NCBI GenBank assembly: GCA_020152595.1
Contig: JAIGNY010000456.1
Location: 1,323,001 to 1,387,000 of the forward strand
Direction of reading: 5' to 3'
Length of the DNA stretch: 64,000 nt
From: Chiridota heheva
Taxonomy: Eukaryota > Echinodermata > Holothuroidea > Apodida > Chiridotidae
Shown: in pieces, positions 11,979 through 23,300 of the stretch
Layout: each line of letters opens with the position of its first letter
Numbering within the stretch: the stretch's first letter is position 1
Translations under genes and position numbers: made by a program
Notes under the pieces: model-generated
What the model was told of the DNA's origin: nothing
What the model saw: only the letters and a program-made list of their open reading frames with translations
Database searches by the model: none

Positions 11979-13048
11979 CCCTTAATCTACCACGCGGCGA
12001 TAGTATCTCCGTTTTCAAACCACCTTTTTCTCAAATTAAAATCGGGACTTTACCACAGTCCTATAAGAGTAATCTTCGTATCATTTAAAAGTACTCGGAT
12101 ATTTCTTTCACAAAATGAAACTTTTTCATAGGGGTCATATTACATAATCTATAGAAAAATTACATCAAAAAAGGGTAAAAATCAATAATTGCTAGAAAAA
12201 TTACAATTTTTTCATTTTTCTCTTTTACATCTTACGATAATTTCAAGATCACATTTTTGCTTCAAAATCAAACACGCAAGTCCTAAGACATGATAGTATT
12301 GGTTTCTGGTATAATTTTTATAATCCCTACATCCAATCTTTTGTTCTGGAGAAATTTCTTCAAAATTTCATGAATTTCTGCCATTTTTGACCCGTTTTTT
12401 TCAAAAAATCGCGTAACCCAAACCGTACATCACACATGCTTTATTGAACTGCCGTTCGAAAGCGCTTGAAATTTCCGTTCATTTGATATATAAATAAAGG
12501 CATACCCCCTCTATTTAGAACCTACCCTATAAGAATAAAATTACACCTATCCAATTCGAATGACTTTGTGGTGCAGAGGAAATGTGCGCGACTAGTGTGC
12601 GAGCCCTCCGGGTTCAAGTCTCGCCGTGACCACTGCGTAATTATTTTTCTGCTGCAGCTTTCAGGGGACGTTTGACTTTTATCATTTTTGATGTGTTTTC
12701 ATCTTTCCTTTCTTTCTAAAAATTATAGATTAGTATCATTAGAAAGGAAATTTCAAAAAGAATCTAAATATGTAACACAAATCTCTGTTTTCAATACTGA
12801 CAAGAAGTTACACTTCTGCAAAGATTAACCATTTGTCGACCAAATTTAGCCAAAAATTGCTTAATTTGCATAATTTTGTCCAATATTTCCTAAATTGGTT
12901 TTAATTACTCAAAAGATCAATATCTTGGCATCTATTCCAACCAAACTTGTAACAACAAAAAATGAAAGGAAAGTTGTCAAAAATGCATATAAAAAAAAAA
13001 GTTACGAAAATTGGGGTCGCTATTTTTAAAGCCCTGGTAGAGTAAGGG
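11979..13048. mobile_element. piggyBac-like MITE, about 1.07 kb, inserted in the hAT transposase
   Basis: It is flanked by TTAA at 11975-11978 and 13049-13052. The inverted ends read CCCTTAATCTACCACG and, as reverse complement, CCCTTACTCTACCAGG. TTAA duplication with CCCTT-type ends is characteristic of the piggyBac superfamily. Removing the element and one TTAA restores the transposase reading frame, so it inserted after the hAT was coding. It encodes nothing recognisable. A second copy of the family lies at 25854-26780. Confidence 0.85.
12560..12660 (+). repeat. tRNA-like segment inside the piggyBac-like MITE
   Basis: GTGGTGCAGAGGAAATGTGC resembles an A box and GGTTCAAGTCTC resembles a B box, at about tRNA spacing. 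The segment falls within a part of the MITE that the second copy (25854-26780) lacks. It may therefore be a SINE fragment inserted into this copy, or a region lost from the other. A related piece is at 40125-40215. Confidence 0.45.
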
Positions 13049-14565
13049 TTAAAGAAATTCAGGATTTCCTGGATAAAAACCAACATAATATTCTCAGAGC
13101 AGGACAAACCAGATGGTTATCCATAAAGATGAGTGTAGACAGGATACTGGAACAATATGATGCCCTGAAACTCTACTTCTAAGGTGTTGCTGTGGAAGAC
13201 CCCACACATACCAATGACTCAATCATGAGAAGTCTCAACAATATGTTCACATTGGCATACCTTGAGTTTATGTCTTTTAATCTTGGCAGACTTACTTCAT
13301 TCAACAAACTCTTTTAGAGTGAGATTCTTCTTCTGCATGTCATTAAGCATGAAGTTTCACAGTTGTTAGTGTCCCTCCTTTCAGATTTCATGGAACTGTC
13401 ATATGTCAGGAAGAATGACCCCTTCACACTCAATGTGCACAATGAAAAGAACATGTTCCGCTACGCAAAGTGTATACCGGTGTGAAAGCTACAAGCACAA
13501 TACAAAGTATCATCGATGATATTGGGGCAGATAACCCAGATGTTTAATTGTTCCAGCATCACTGCAAACAGTTTCTCTTGGAATGTGTGGAACAAATTTG
13601 ACTAAGATTTAACAGTCTTGAGGAACTCGATTTCCTAAGATGCTTAGAACCAGCAGTGGCATACAATTTGACCATTCCATCCTTAGCACCTTTGTATGAA
13701 AAACTGCCATATCTCGAGGGCGTTGCACCAGTTCAGGATCTTGACAATGACTGGAGAGCACACTCCATGCACCCCACTTTAAATGGCAATATGCCAGTTC
13801 AGGAGTACTGGGAAAGTCTTTGCACAGAAAGATGCATGTGGGAACAGAGCACACCCAAATCTGTGTAAGGTTATGAGTGTGCTACTGTCATTTCCTTTTT
13901 CAAATGCTGCTGTTGAAAGGGTGTTTAGTCAACTGAAGCTCATAAAAAATGATCACAGGACAAATCTGAAACAAGAGAGCTTGCTTCTAACTAAACTAGC
14001 TTTCCAAAAGAAGGGTCCCCAGCAATCTGCAAAGCTGGATCTTTGTGAGGAGATGCTACGACTACATAACAGGATGAGGGCTAATGCAGATGATGCAAAG
14101 GCAGCTAAACTTCGCAAGGAATTCAAAATCTGAATCGGTTAAGTCGGCAAAAATCCTTCAAGAGGACATGAACGCAACTGAGGGGAATTCCTGGCGCTAC
14201 CCCTGCCAATAGATGATGGATTTATCTTTTACCTTTGTTAGTTCGTGGAAAACAACAACAAAGAGCGGAAGCGTGGGTCGAGGTAGCCCGGGGACCACTG
14301 GCCCCTTTCGTGACGAAAAATGAAAACAAAGGAGAAAGGGAGCGTAGGGGAAGTGAGAAATTATTAAAATACTAAAATGTAGGTTTGTGTAAGGCCGGGT
14401 AGGCCTAGGCCTAGGGTGAGGCGTATGACTTGGCAGGGTGAAACCCTGGATCCGCCATAAAGTAGCATAAAAGAAACGTTATTGAAAATTTCTGGAAATA
14501 CCGACCGATTTCAGGAAATTTGGATTCCATTCCAGGAAAAATAAATTTAGAGTGTGCAAACACTG

Positions 14566-15940
14566 GTAGGCCTAGTGCGTAGCATGTTGTAAGGCATGAT
14601 ACAGAGGGAGATGTTATTGTTATCTCACTAGGCCTGGGGGCGGGGCCTAGGCCTAGGCTAAGCTACTGTGGGCCTAGGCCTAGCCTAGTCTGCCGACACG
14701 GCAACAGTCACAATCAAAACAATAATCAACATTACCCATTGTATGTTCCGTCTATTTTGGTTTCAACTTCACGTTTTCTTAAATCACAGTAAGCTTATTG
14801 TTGTTCTTTGGTATTCGGATGTGGTAAAATTGCCAAAAATTTAAACCTAAACCGATTATTTTAACACGTCTAATGCCAACTCCCTGATTCAATCAGCCAA
14901 TATCGTAAGAACTTTTGTCCAATCAGATTACTCCATCCATGACGTTGCTGAATTTTGTGAATATAATTCCCGCCATTTGAAGAAGATTATCAAGTGGCCT
15001 TGGAAGAATAATTGATTATTCTTCAATGAAATCTTATTGTTTTAAGAAAAAATATTAAAATTTCTGAATAGATACACACTTTAGTTGAGAAGCTCACATA
15101 TTTATCAATTCAAGGCAATGGTTCGATTTAAGAAAAATAAAAATCTGTGAAAATTTGAAAGTTACTCTTCTTAGCAGACGACATCGATGGTAAAATATTT
15201 GGCTCATTCTATTTTACATGGACATTTTGATCTATTTTGTAGAAGTATAAGAGTAAAATCTAACTATAAATTTGTCTTGAAATAAAAATACTGTGTAAAT
15301 TATCAACGTTTTAGTGCAATTATTTTTGTTTAGGTAAGTCAAATTTTTTATTACAGACCAATTTTGCGAATGTAATATTTTTGTATACCTAAAATGAAAT
15401 CAAAACACGCATGCGTTTTAGCTATGCTGTCCGTGTACGTTACAATGCTAGCGCAGTACATGCAGCTAGCTGTACAGTACAGTACATGCATAGCGCATAT
15501 ACGTTGCTGATGGTATATATGTTGTGCACGGCCGGGTTTTAGTAGATCGTTCTGCATACGATTGTCACTACAGGCAGACCTGCTTGTTGTGGAAGATTTC
15601 AATGGTTTCAGTTGATTGTCTCTCATATTAGTCGGATTATACATTATTGGAGATCTTGCGGGGTGAATTAGGCCTCAATATGAACATTTAGAGAGTTTGA
15701 GATCCACCCAGGATTGAGAATAGTTCAACAGTATTTCGCTTTGTTACAAAGTGAGGCCAAACGTTCGTGGCCATTATTTTCCACGTACACATACCGCATA
15801 GGCTACAGTAAACTCAGCAGATATCGGTGCTTTATGCAAATGAACAGGGCAGTTCCGGTGAACTTCGCAGTGTTTGTAAACATGACATGAAGAAACTTGT
15901 ACGTTTACTTCGTTGTTTGGAACTTTGAAAAGTTTAGGAA
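14566..15940. other. Remainder of block C, then upstream region of MEPCE
   Basis: Positions 14566-14640 complete block C. Next comes a dense patch of TAGGCCTA and CCTAGGCC words to 14690, then AT-rich sequence. The MEPCE promoter and 5' untranslated region should lie within the last several hundred bases, but I see no TATA box or other clear core element. An in-frame TAG at 15935-15937 directly precedes the MEPCE start codon. Confidence 0.45.
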
Positions 15941-17332
15941 ATGGCAGCAGATGTTATGTGTAAGAATTCGTCTCAAGGAGAAACTAGGAATTATGAAGAA
16001 ATTCAAAGTCAGGAATTTATTTGTAAGCTTGAGCAGAGGGAGTTAGGACTCAGTCAGGTTGTGGGGTTGCCCAATGTTATTCCAGTAGGACTGGAAAATT
16101 ACCAGAAGGCAGATAACATTAAATTGGATTCAGGGGAACATGCAGAGGACAATGAAGGTTATTATCAGACCATGCAAGGGAAATTCCCACCAAAGAGAAA
16201 GTTATCGCTTCCAGCAGAAAATAACAACAAAAAATTTAGGGGTGTGGGACAGCTTAGAAAAAGGAGAAAAACAGTGGAGAAACTGTCAAGAAGCCCCAAA
16301 TTTTTATTAGGTGGTACAAACACAGATCCATTGAATTTGAATAGTTTAGCTGATGCAGAAGTGTCAAAGGTTTTGAATGCAGAAACGCCATCCTCCTCTC
16401 CACTCCCAGAGATCAACAAGGATCCAGATCCAGTTATTGTTCCTCAGGATTTAAGGGACCCTCTGAAATTGAATTCAGATGATGGTGATGAAACGCCCAG
16501 CCTTACAAAAATAGTAGGACCTCGTAAAAGGAGGAGGAGAAATTCATTACGTGCCGGTAAACTTGAAGATCTAATTGAAGAAAATGCAGATGAGGATGTC
16601 GAAAAATCTGATGTTGGCGTCGAGAGTGACAAAAAGAAAAACTTTAAAGAAGGAAGACTTGAGTTAAGCCTTAGTAAATATCCTGTAGTTGATAAGATTG
16701 TTTCTCCAGTTCTTCCAGATACATCTCAGAGAATGAGGAAACATAAGAAAAAATCTGAGCCATCTGCGACAGTAATTAAAGCGCTATTGATTGAGGATGC
16801 AACAGAATCTAAGAAGGAACCAAAGCCTAAAAGAACGCCAGAAAAACACAAAACGAAAAGGCAACTCAGCGCCGAAGAGAGACCTCTTCCAAAATTTAGG
16901 GAAAAGGAAAAATTATTTCAGTATGGTAATTATGTGGGTTATTATGGCTATAGAAATGAACAAAAGGATGATGTGAGGCTAACATACTTTAAAAAGGAAT
17001 GGTTTGAAGATAAAAGTTGCTTAGATATTGGTTGTAATACAGGCCATGTTACTCTGTTTCTGGCAAAAGAATTTTTACCCAGGAAAATTGTTGGTTTAGA
17101 TATCGATGGAAAACTTATCAATCTCGCCAGAAAGAACATGAGACAGTGTCTTGAAGAGAGATTTAGAGCTGAAAATCGAACTGGCAGAGGAAAATTTCCA
17201 GAGTCCATGAGAAAAACGTTTGGTCCGCTTCAAGACTATTCTCTTGTTGAAGTGACATCCGTAAAAGCTAAATGTACTTCTGAAGGTGCTTCAAGTAGTC
17301 CACCTTTTCCAGCTAACGTTCTTTTCAGATGT
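15941..17332 (+). CDS. MEPCE: MEPCE coding exon 1 (residues 1-464)
   Basis: It encodes the charged N-terminal region and the first half of the methyltransferase fold, including [24 protein letters not shown] and [16 protein letters not shown]. It ends at codon TGT followed by the donor GTAAGT, phase 0. The bipartite DPLNLNS and DPLKLNS motifs, the SSPLPE linker and the KRRRRN basic patch appear in the same order as in vertebrate MEPCE as I remember it. A variable insert between residues about 410 and 455 precedes the junction, as in other family members. Confidence 0.95.
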
Positions 17333-20300
17333 GTAAGTTGTACGGTGTACATTCATTTCTAGCATTGATTTTCAGGTGTTTTATTTTATTTTTTTGTACA
17401 GAAGAATACAGACTTGGTAAGTCAGTCCTGTGGTAAGTACTGTATATACTCTAGCATGTTTTAGTATAGTTTTCGTGTTCTGTGCTGTGACATTATGAAC
17501 AGACTTAAAACTAAGCAGACTTGATAAGCAAAGATGTTTTCTATTGTAAAAAAGCTGTGTTTACAGGTACATGTAATGCACTTGTAAGTTGTATGACTTA
17601 CCCCTACTACCCCCGACAATGTCAGTCAAAGGTGAGTCATTAACATATGAAACTGACTCAGATGTGTGTCATTGTACCAAATTGTCAGTCACCAGAGTGA
17701 CTCTGCGGTGGCTCTATTTACTTCAGACCCATTGACTTTGTACAGGTGATTGATTTAGGGCAAGTCATTGCACAAAAAATGTCAGTCACCTAAGTGATTC
17801 AGGGGTGCGTCACTGTACATGTTTTGTCCACCCACTTTGGTGCAATGACTCAGCTTGTCTGGGGGTGTAGGGGTGAGTCACACAATTGACAAGTGCATAA
17901 GCCACACTTTGAATAAAATGAGAAACAGTATCTTGCAGTTTCTTTTGCAAAACTGTCACTGCCATTGGGCCCTTAGTGGGTTGAAGAGGAGTAATACAAA
18001 AGTTGTGTGGTGCCCATGTGGCATGTCACTTAAGGTCAGAGGTCAAATTGATTTAAAATGTTAAATTACAAGTATTGATGACAATAAATATTGTAAATGC
18101 TGGATTTGTACTGGATGAAATGATGAGAGGTATTGTTTAAAATTAAGTGTCTCATACACATTACAGTACATGTCAGTTTGAGATCAAATGTAAGAGGTCA
18201 GTTAAGTAATATGGTAAATTTTGTGTCTTGATTGGTTTCCGGGGAAACTAAGTGTTTTTAGGTAGGTATTTGTTGGGAAGATGGAAGGTCAGACCCCTAG
18301 CTTGATTTGAATAGGGGCAGGGTGCTAGACTTGTTGAGGGGCACATTAATGCGCATGGAGTCCAGGGTCCCCTTTACAAACAGAACAAATGCTTACTATG
18401 CAGGGCGAACCCCAGGGTGGCAGGGTGAACCCCAGGGTGGCAGGGCGAACCCCAGGGTGGCAGGGCGAACCCCAGGGTGGCAGGGCGAACCCCAGGGTGG
18501 CAGGGCGGACACCCAGGGGGTCAGGGCAGGCCCACGGAGGGCGGACAACCAAGGGAACAGGGTGGGCCCACGGAGGGGCGGGGCAGGCCGCCCCTGTAAA
18601 ACAGCAAAGCTAGGGGTCTGAAGGTGATGTTAAAAAGAAATTTACTACACATGGGATGCATGTCACCTGGTCAAATAATTGTTTCCATTATGGTCAATTT
18701 TGTGGCTGCTCTCCTTGGAAAGCTAATTAACTTGTCTCAGTTAGATAATTGACAGTTTTTTCAACCAATCACCGCATAAATTTGCCTAGCAACAAAGTCT
18801 GCGTAACTAAGTGGGGCAAACATCCTACGCGGTCATTTCACAAAAAAATGTCAGTCACCTAAGTGACTGAGGGGTGTGTCAATCTACATGTTTTGTCCCA
18901 CTTTGGTACAATGACTTACCTTGTCCAGGGGTGTATGGGTGAGTCACACAATTGACAAGTGCATAATGATCAATATCGCCAAGCTTAATCAAAGTAGAAG
19001 GCTGAGTACTAATCGAACTTACAGATACATTAGTGTATTTGCAGAGTTGAAATTGTAAAATTTCCCATGGTTCTGAATACAGGCGTCAAAAATCTTCCAT
19101 GAAAATTTGCAACAGAAATGATATTAATGTAGTGATTACATCTTTATATACTTCCTTTTTTCGTAAGTTAATGTACTTTTCATTGCATATTACATGGGGT
19201 ACATTTTTACAGTACATTATTTACCACATATACTGTCGTTTACTTAAGAAATCTGTAAACAAATATATATACATTATTATTCTTTTACTTCCCCGGAATT
19301 CCTGATTTTCTTACGGTTATAACCACTGGAACCGTACATGTAAATTTTTTCCAGCTCTGTTTAATTTGTTGAGACAAATAAAACAGGTGTAGCATAGCAG
19401 TTTGCTAATCATAACGTCATAGTTAAAATAATCATGGCATTATTACAATATTAGGCTTGATTAGCAATGTGTTCTGCATATACAGTACATTATCAAATGC
19501 ACAACTTGTTAAAGATCATTTTTGCTAATCAATTTTCAAAATATGATATATACAGTACCTTGCTTGTTGAGCAGCCTTTGACATCTGCTTAATGGTAGCA
19601 TGATATTATTATTATATTATTTTGTTATTCTTTTTCTGACAATGAGCTGTCCAAGCCTCAAGTGACATGGTTAGAGCTGGGGGAAGGTAGGGCTGGGGAA
19701 GAGCCCTCTGCACATTATAATTTTACTGATTATTTAAAAACTTGGGGAGGACGAAACTGTGCCACCATTACCATTGGCCCACCAAATGTATTATTTTGAA
19801 ACTTTGGTTGTGTTTCCTGAATGACTGATTTACATAACAATTTCTTGTAAATCATAAAAATGAAATAAATACATGCAATGTTAAGATCCTCCGGAGTACA
19901 AACACAAAATCACTAGAAATTGCCCCCCCCTCCCCCCCCCCCTCCCCCCTCCCCCCTCCTCCCCCCAAAAAAAAAGAAGAAATTAATGAATTGGGCTGGG
20001 ATCTACATTTGATGTTATCAGATTATGAGTTTCAGCACATTTTCAGAAAGAATATATGAAGGGGAGTAGACCCCTGTCTTGATTTAAAAAGGGACGGTAC
20101 TATACTTGTTGAGGGGCACATTAATATGCGTGCGTAGCGCTGCATCTGTTCGGCGTGGAGTCCAGGGGCCCCTTAAGGTTCAAACCCCTGGTGAAGAAGA
20201 AGCTCTGGGATTTTAGCTATAATCTTGATTTAAAAAGGGGCAGGGTGCTATACTTGTTGAGGGGCGCATTATTATGCATGCGAAGCACTGCGTCTGTTCG

Positions 20301-23300
20301 ACATGGAGTCCAGGGGCCCCTTAAGAATCTTTCCGTGGTGAAGAAGCTCTGGGATTTTAGCTATAATCATACCTTAGAATGAAACTATTCTGATTGATAA
20401 GGACCAGTCATTAGCCAAACCGGACAATTGCTTACTATGCTATCATTCTGTGTTCTGTATTCATGTAAGGTATTCACTTATGAGGTTTCATTAAAATTGT
20501 TAAGTTTAAAACAAATTAAATCTATTTTTTTTTCTGATAAAGGGGGATACCCCCAGGAAGCAGATTGGGCCTACAGGGGGGTGAGGCGTGCCTCCCCTGT
20601 GAAAGCTAGGGGTCTGCACTGAAGAAATTGATTAGCTGGGTTGGGATTCCTTTATCTTAATTCATAAGATTATATCCTGCAGCATAGTACGCTTACTTAA
20701 TATCTTTCATAGGAATGAAACAATTCAGAATTCATGAGTTTTACTGGGATTTTCTCCTTATTTTATCTTATCTGAAATTTTACTTCCAACATCGTAATTC
20801 ATCTTAGTGTAATATATTTGTTCTCACCTGTAGAGTAGCAAAGTTAATTATACAATTTCCCACTGTTCTGAATAAAGGTGTCGAAAATCTTCCCATGAAA
20901 AATTGTGACAGAAATAATATCAATGTAGTACTGTAAATACATCTTGATATGCCCCTCTCTTTTGCAGTTTAATGTACCTTTCATCACACATAACAAGGGG
21001 GACATTTTGAGAGCACATATTTACCATATATTCTGTTGCTTACTCAAGAAATATAAAAAAATAAAAAATTCTTCCTGCGAATCCTTTTTTCTCGCGATTA
21101 TAACTGCTGGAACCATATTTTTCCATATTTAAAAAAAAAAAAAAATTCAGCTCGGTAGAGTCGTAACTTCAAGAAATTTCATATTTGTCTTTTCAGGGAA
21201 ACTTTGTGTTTAACAATGACAATCTGCTGCAAACTCAGAAAGAAGAGTATGACACAATCTTGTCTTTGAGCATCACAAAATGGATTCATCTCAACTGGGG
21301 GGATGAGGGCATCAAGAGGTTCTTCAAGCGGGCTTACCTTGCCCTGAGACCAGGTGGAAGATTTATCCTTGAGCCCCAGGCATGGCCCTCGTATGCCAAG
21401 AAGAAGAAGATGACAGTATGATATTATTTTATTTTTTTTCTTCTGAAAATGAGCTGTCTATGACTCAACTATTTTATTGGCCAATATATAAGTTTCATGT
21501 TGCTGGCCAATTGACAGGTAAAAATTCAAGAAAAAAAATCGATAAACAAATAATGGGATTAGGTAAACTAACATAACATAACAAGATGACGGGCTAAGAA
21601 AGGTTAGTCACTTAGTAAAAACCCAAACCAACATCACCACGACAAAAAAAAGAGTGCAGAGTTTGTAAAGAACTTATCAATGTTGTTTTTGAAATTGTGA
21701 ACAAAATTGAAAGTAACCACCCACTGAGGCAAACCATTCCACTCATTAACAATTCTTTGCGAAAAGCTAAAGCACCAATATGAATCCGTGATAACTCTTT
21801 GGTCAATTTCAAACTTACTACGAGGCTATTGGTGAACCTGTTCCAAAATTAACTTATCCTTCTCATAAAAGAGACTCAAAGCCTGAATAGCATACTAAAG
21901 ATAAGGCCTAACTGATGTTGTTCTAGCTTAATCAATTTAAATTTGGATTGCATACCAAACTTTTAAATATGTATACCATTTAAAAAAAAAGATAAATCCT
22001 GGAAGAATTGTCTCACTATGGAAAGCAGTGGCATGCCTTCTCAAATGTTTGCTCTAAATCTCACTCATATTCTTTTGATTTCTGTTTTCTCATTTGTCAC
22101 CTCTACATAAAGATTGGTGGAAATTGTTATTGGCCGGTGGTGGTTGGGTTTAATATGTTAGAGGAGGGTGTGCATGTGGGAGTTGGTGGGGCTGGTACTG
22201 TATGTTGCAGGTGGGAGTAGCCAGCAAGAATTGACACATACAGACCGGCAGAGGGGACCCGTTGGTTGATTTATGGAAAGTGGTAACAACTGGGTTGGAT
22301 TGAAGCCGGGGGTGGGACTCGAGGCTGGTTGCCAGACAGTTGGGTGAGTACAGTGGCTGGTCAAGTTTGTTGTGGGCACTTGAAGTTCACAGGGAGTGCT
22401 GGCAGTAAGATAAGAGGTGCTGGCAGTAAGATAGAGGCAGATGGGAAACAGGTGGGCTTGGACTGTAAGACTGGTTAAAGATGCGGTAGGGTAGAGGTGG
22501 GCTTCTTAAAGTTGGACACATTTTGGTAAGTAAAAGAAGGGGATAAGTAGATGTTGCAGGTCATGAGGTGGGAGTGGCCAGCAAGAATTGACACATACAG
22601 ACCGGCAGATGGGACCCGTTGATTGATTTATAGAAAGTGGTAACAACTGGGTTGGATTGAAGCCAGTGTGGGACTCAAGGCTGGTTGCCAGACAGTTGGG
22701 CGAGTACAGTAGCTGTCGGGTTGTGGGCAGTTAAAGTTCACGGGAAGTGCTGGGAGTAAGATCAGACGCGCTGGCAGTAAGATTGAGGCAGAGATAGAGA
22801 CAGGTTTGTAGGAGATATCACAAGGAGGATTGTGTGAGACAAGTGGGGGAGGAGTACCAGCGAGGAGGACTAGGTTGGGGGCACTTGGCGGAGTGAAGTT
22901 TGCCAGGAGAGACTTACAGGAAGGTCAGGCTGGTGATTTGTGGGGTAGACAGGAAGAGGACAGGTGGGAAGTGCAGAAGTAGCAGAAATAGTGTAATAAT
23001 ACTCAGCAGTACTGCTGGCAAGGGGGTACGTTACCCCTGGGCCCGGGGTTGTAGGGGGCCGGGGCTGAAGGGGGCCAGGTTCTTATGGGCCCGGGGTTGT
23101 AGGGGCCCAGTAAAAATACAGAAAAGGAATGCACATTGAAAAGAAAGCCTTTACTATCTATGTAATCAACTTTGGCTTATCGAAGAGACCCGTCTGTTCA
23201 AGGTACCCCCGGGCCTGTATTTGCTTGCAGCTGCTGATACTTACTTCTTATGTAGCGCCTTACCATGCAAGTATGCATACTCAAAGCGCTTTACAACTTT

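Larger units (their letters stand above)
10874..14212 (+). pseudogene. hAT transposase relic with BED-type zinc finger and C-terminal dimerisation region
   Basis: A start ATG at 10874 (MDRFLMRTT) runs to a stop near 10968. The frame resumes shifted and reads through a BED-like finger near 11170-11255, with C-x2-C and H-x5-H spacing (FCNICK, then RHKESNKH). The RNase H-like region continues to SPKRNDAF at about 11974, where a MITE breaks it. It resumes at 13053 with KEIQDFLDKNQ in the restored frame. More stops and shifts follow. The C-terminal hAT dimerisation segment SNAAVERVFSQLKLIKNDHR lies near 13900-13960. A frameshift near 14130 leads to a tail ending at 14212. It would have acted as a cut-and-paste transposase but is now inactive. 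Confidence 0.88.
10317..14565 (+). mobile_element. hAT-family DNA transposon, about 4.25 kb, with perfect 8-bp target duplication
   Basis: The target duplication GTAGGCCT is present at 10309-10316 and again at 14566-14573. The ends read CAGTATTTCCAC at the left and, as reverse complement, CAGTGTTTGCAC at the right, a typical short hAT inverted repeat. The inverted block C copy near 62430 lacks the element and shows the empty site. The interior carries a hAT transposase relic and a later piggyBac-like MITE. Subterminal sequence on both sides is rich in GGAAATTT-type words. Confidence 0.9.
17333..21196 (+). other. MEPCE: MEPCE intron 1, 3864 bp
   Basis: Donor GTAAGTTG and acceptor TTGTCTTTTCAG. 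The intron holds two TIR elements of the AP-1-rich family (17577-17897 and a partial one at 18838-18963), two hAT-like MITEs at 18290-18620 and 20068-20616, two copies of a 270-bp dispersed repeat, and a C-rich microsatellite. Confidence 0.9.

Noticed and set aside
16165-17208. Minus-strand open frames opposite MEPCE exon 1
   Set aside because: They are shadows of the A- and G-rich coding strand. The plus-strand frame has clear family motifs.
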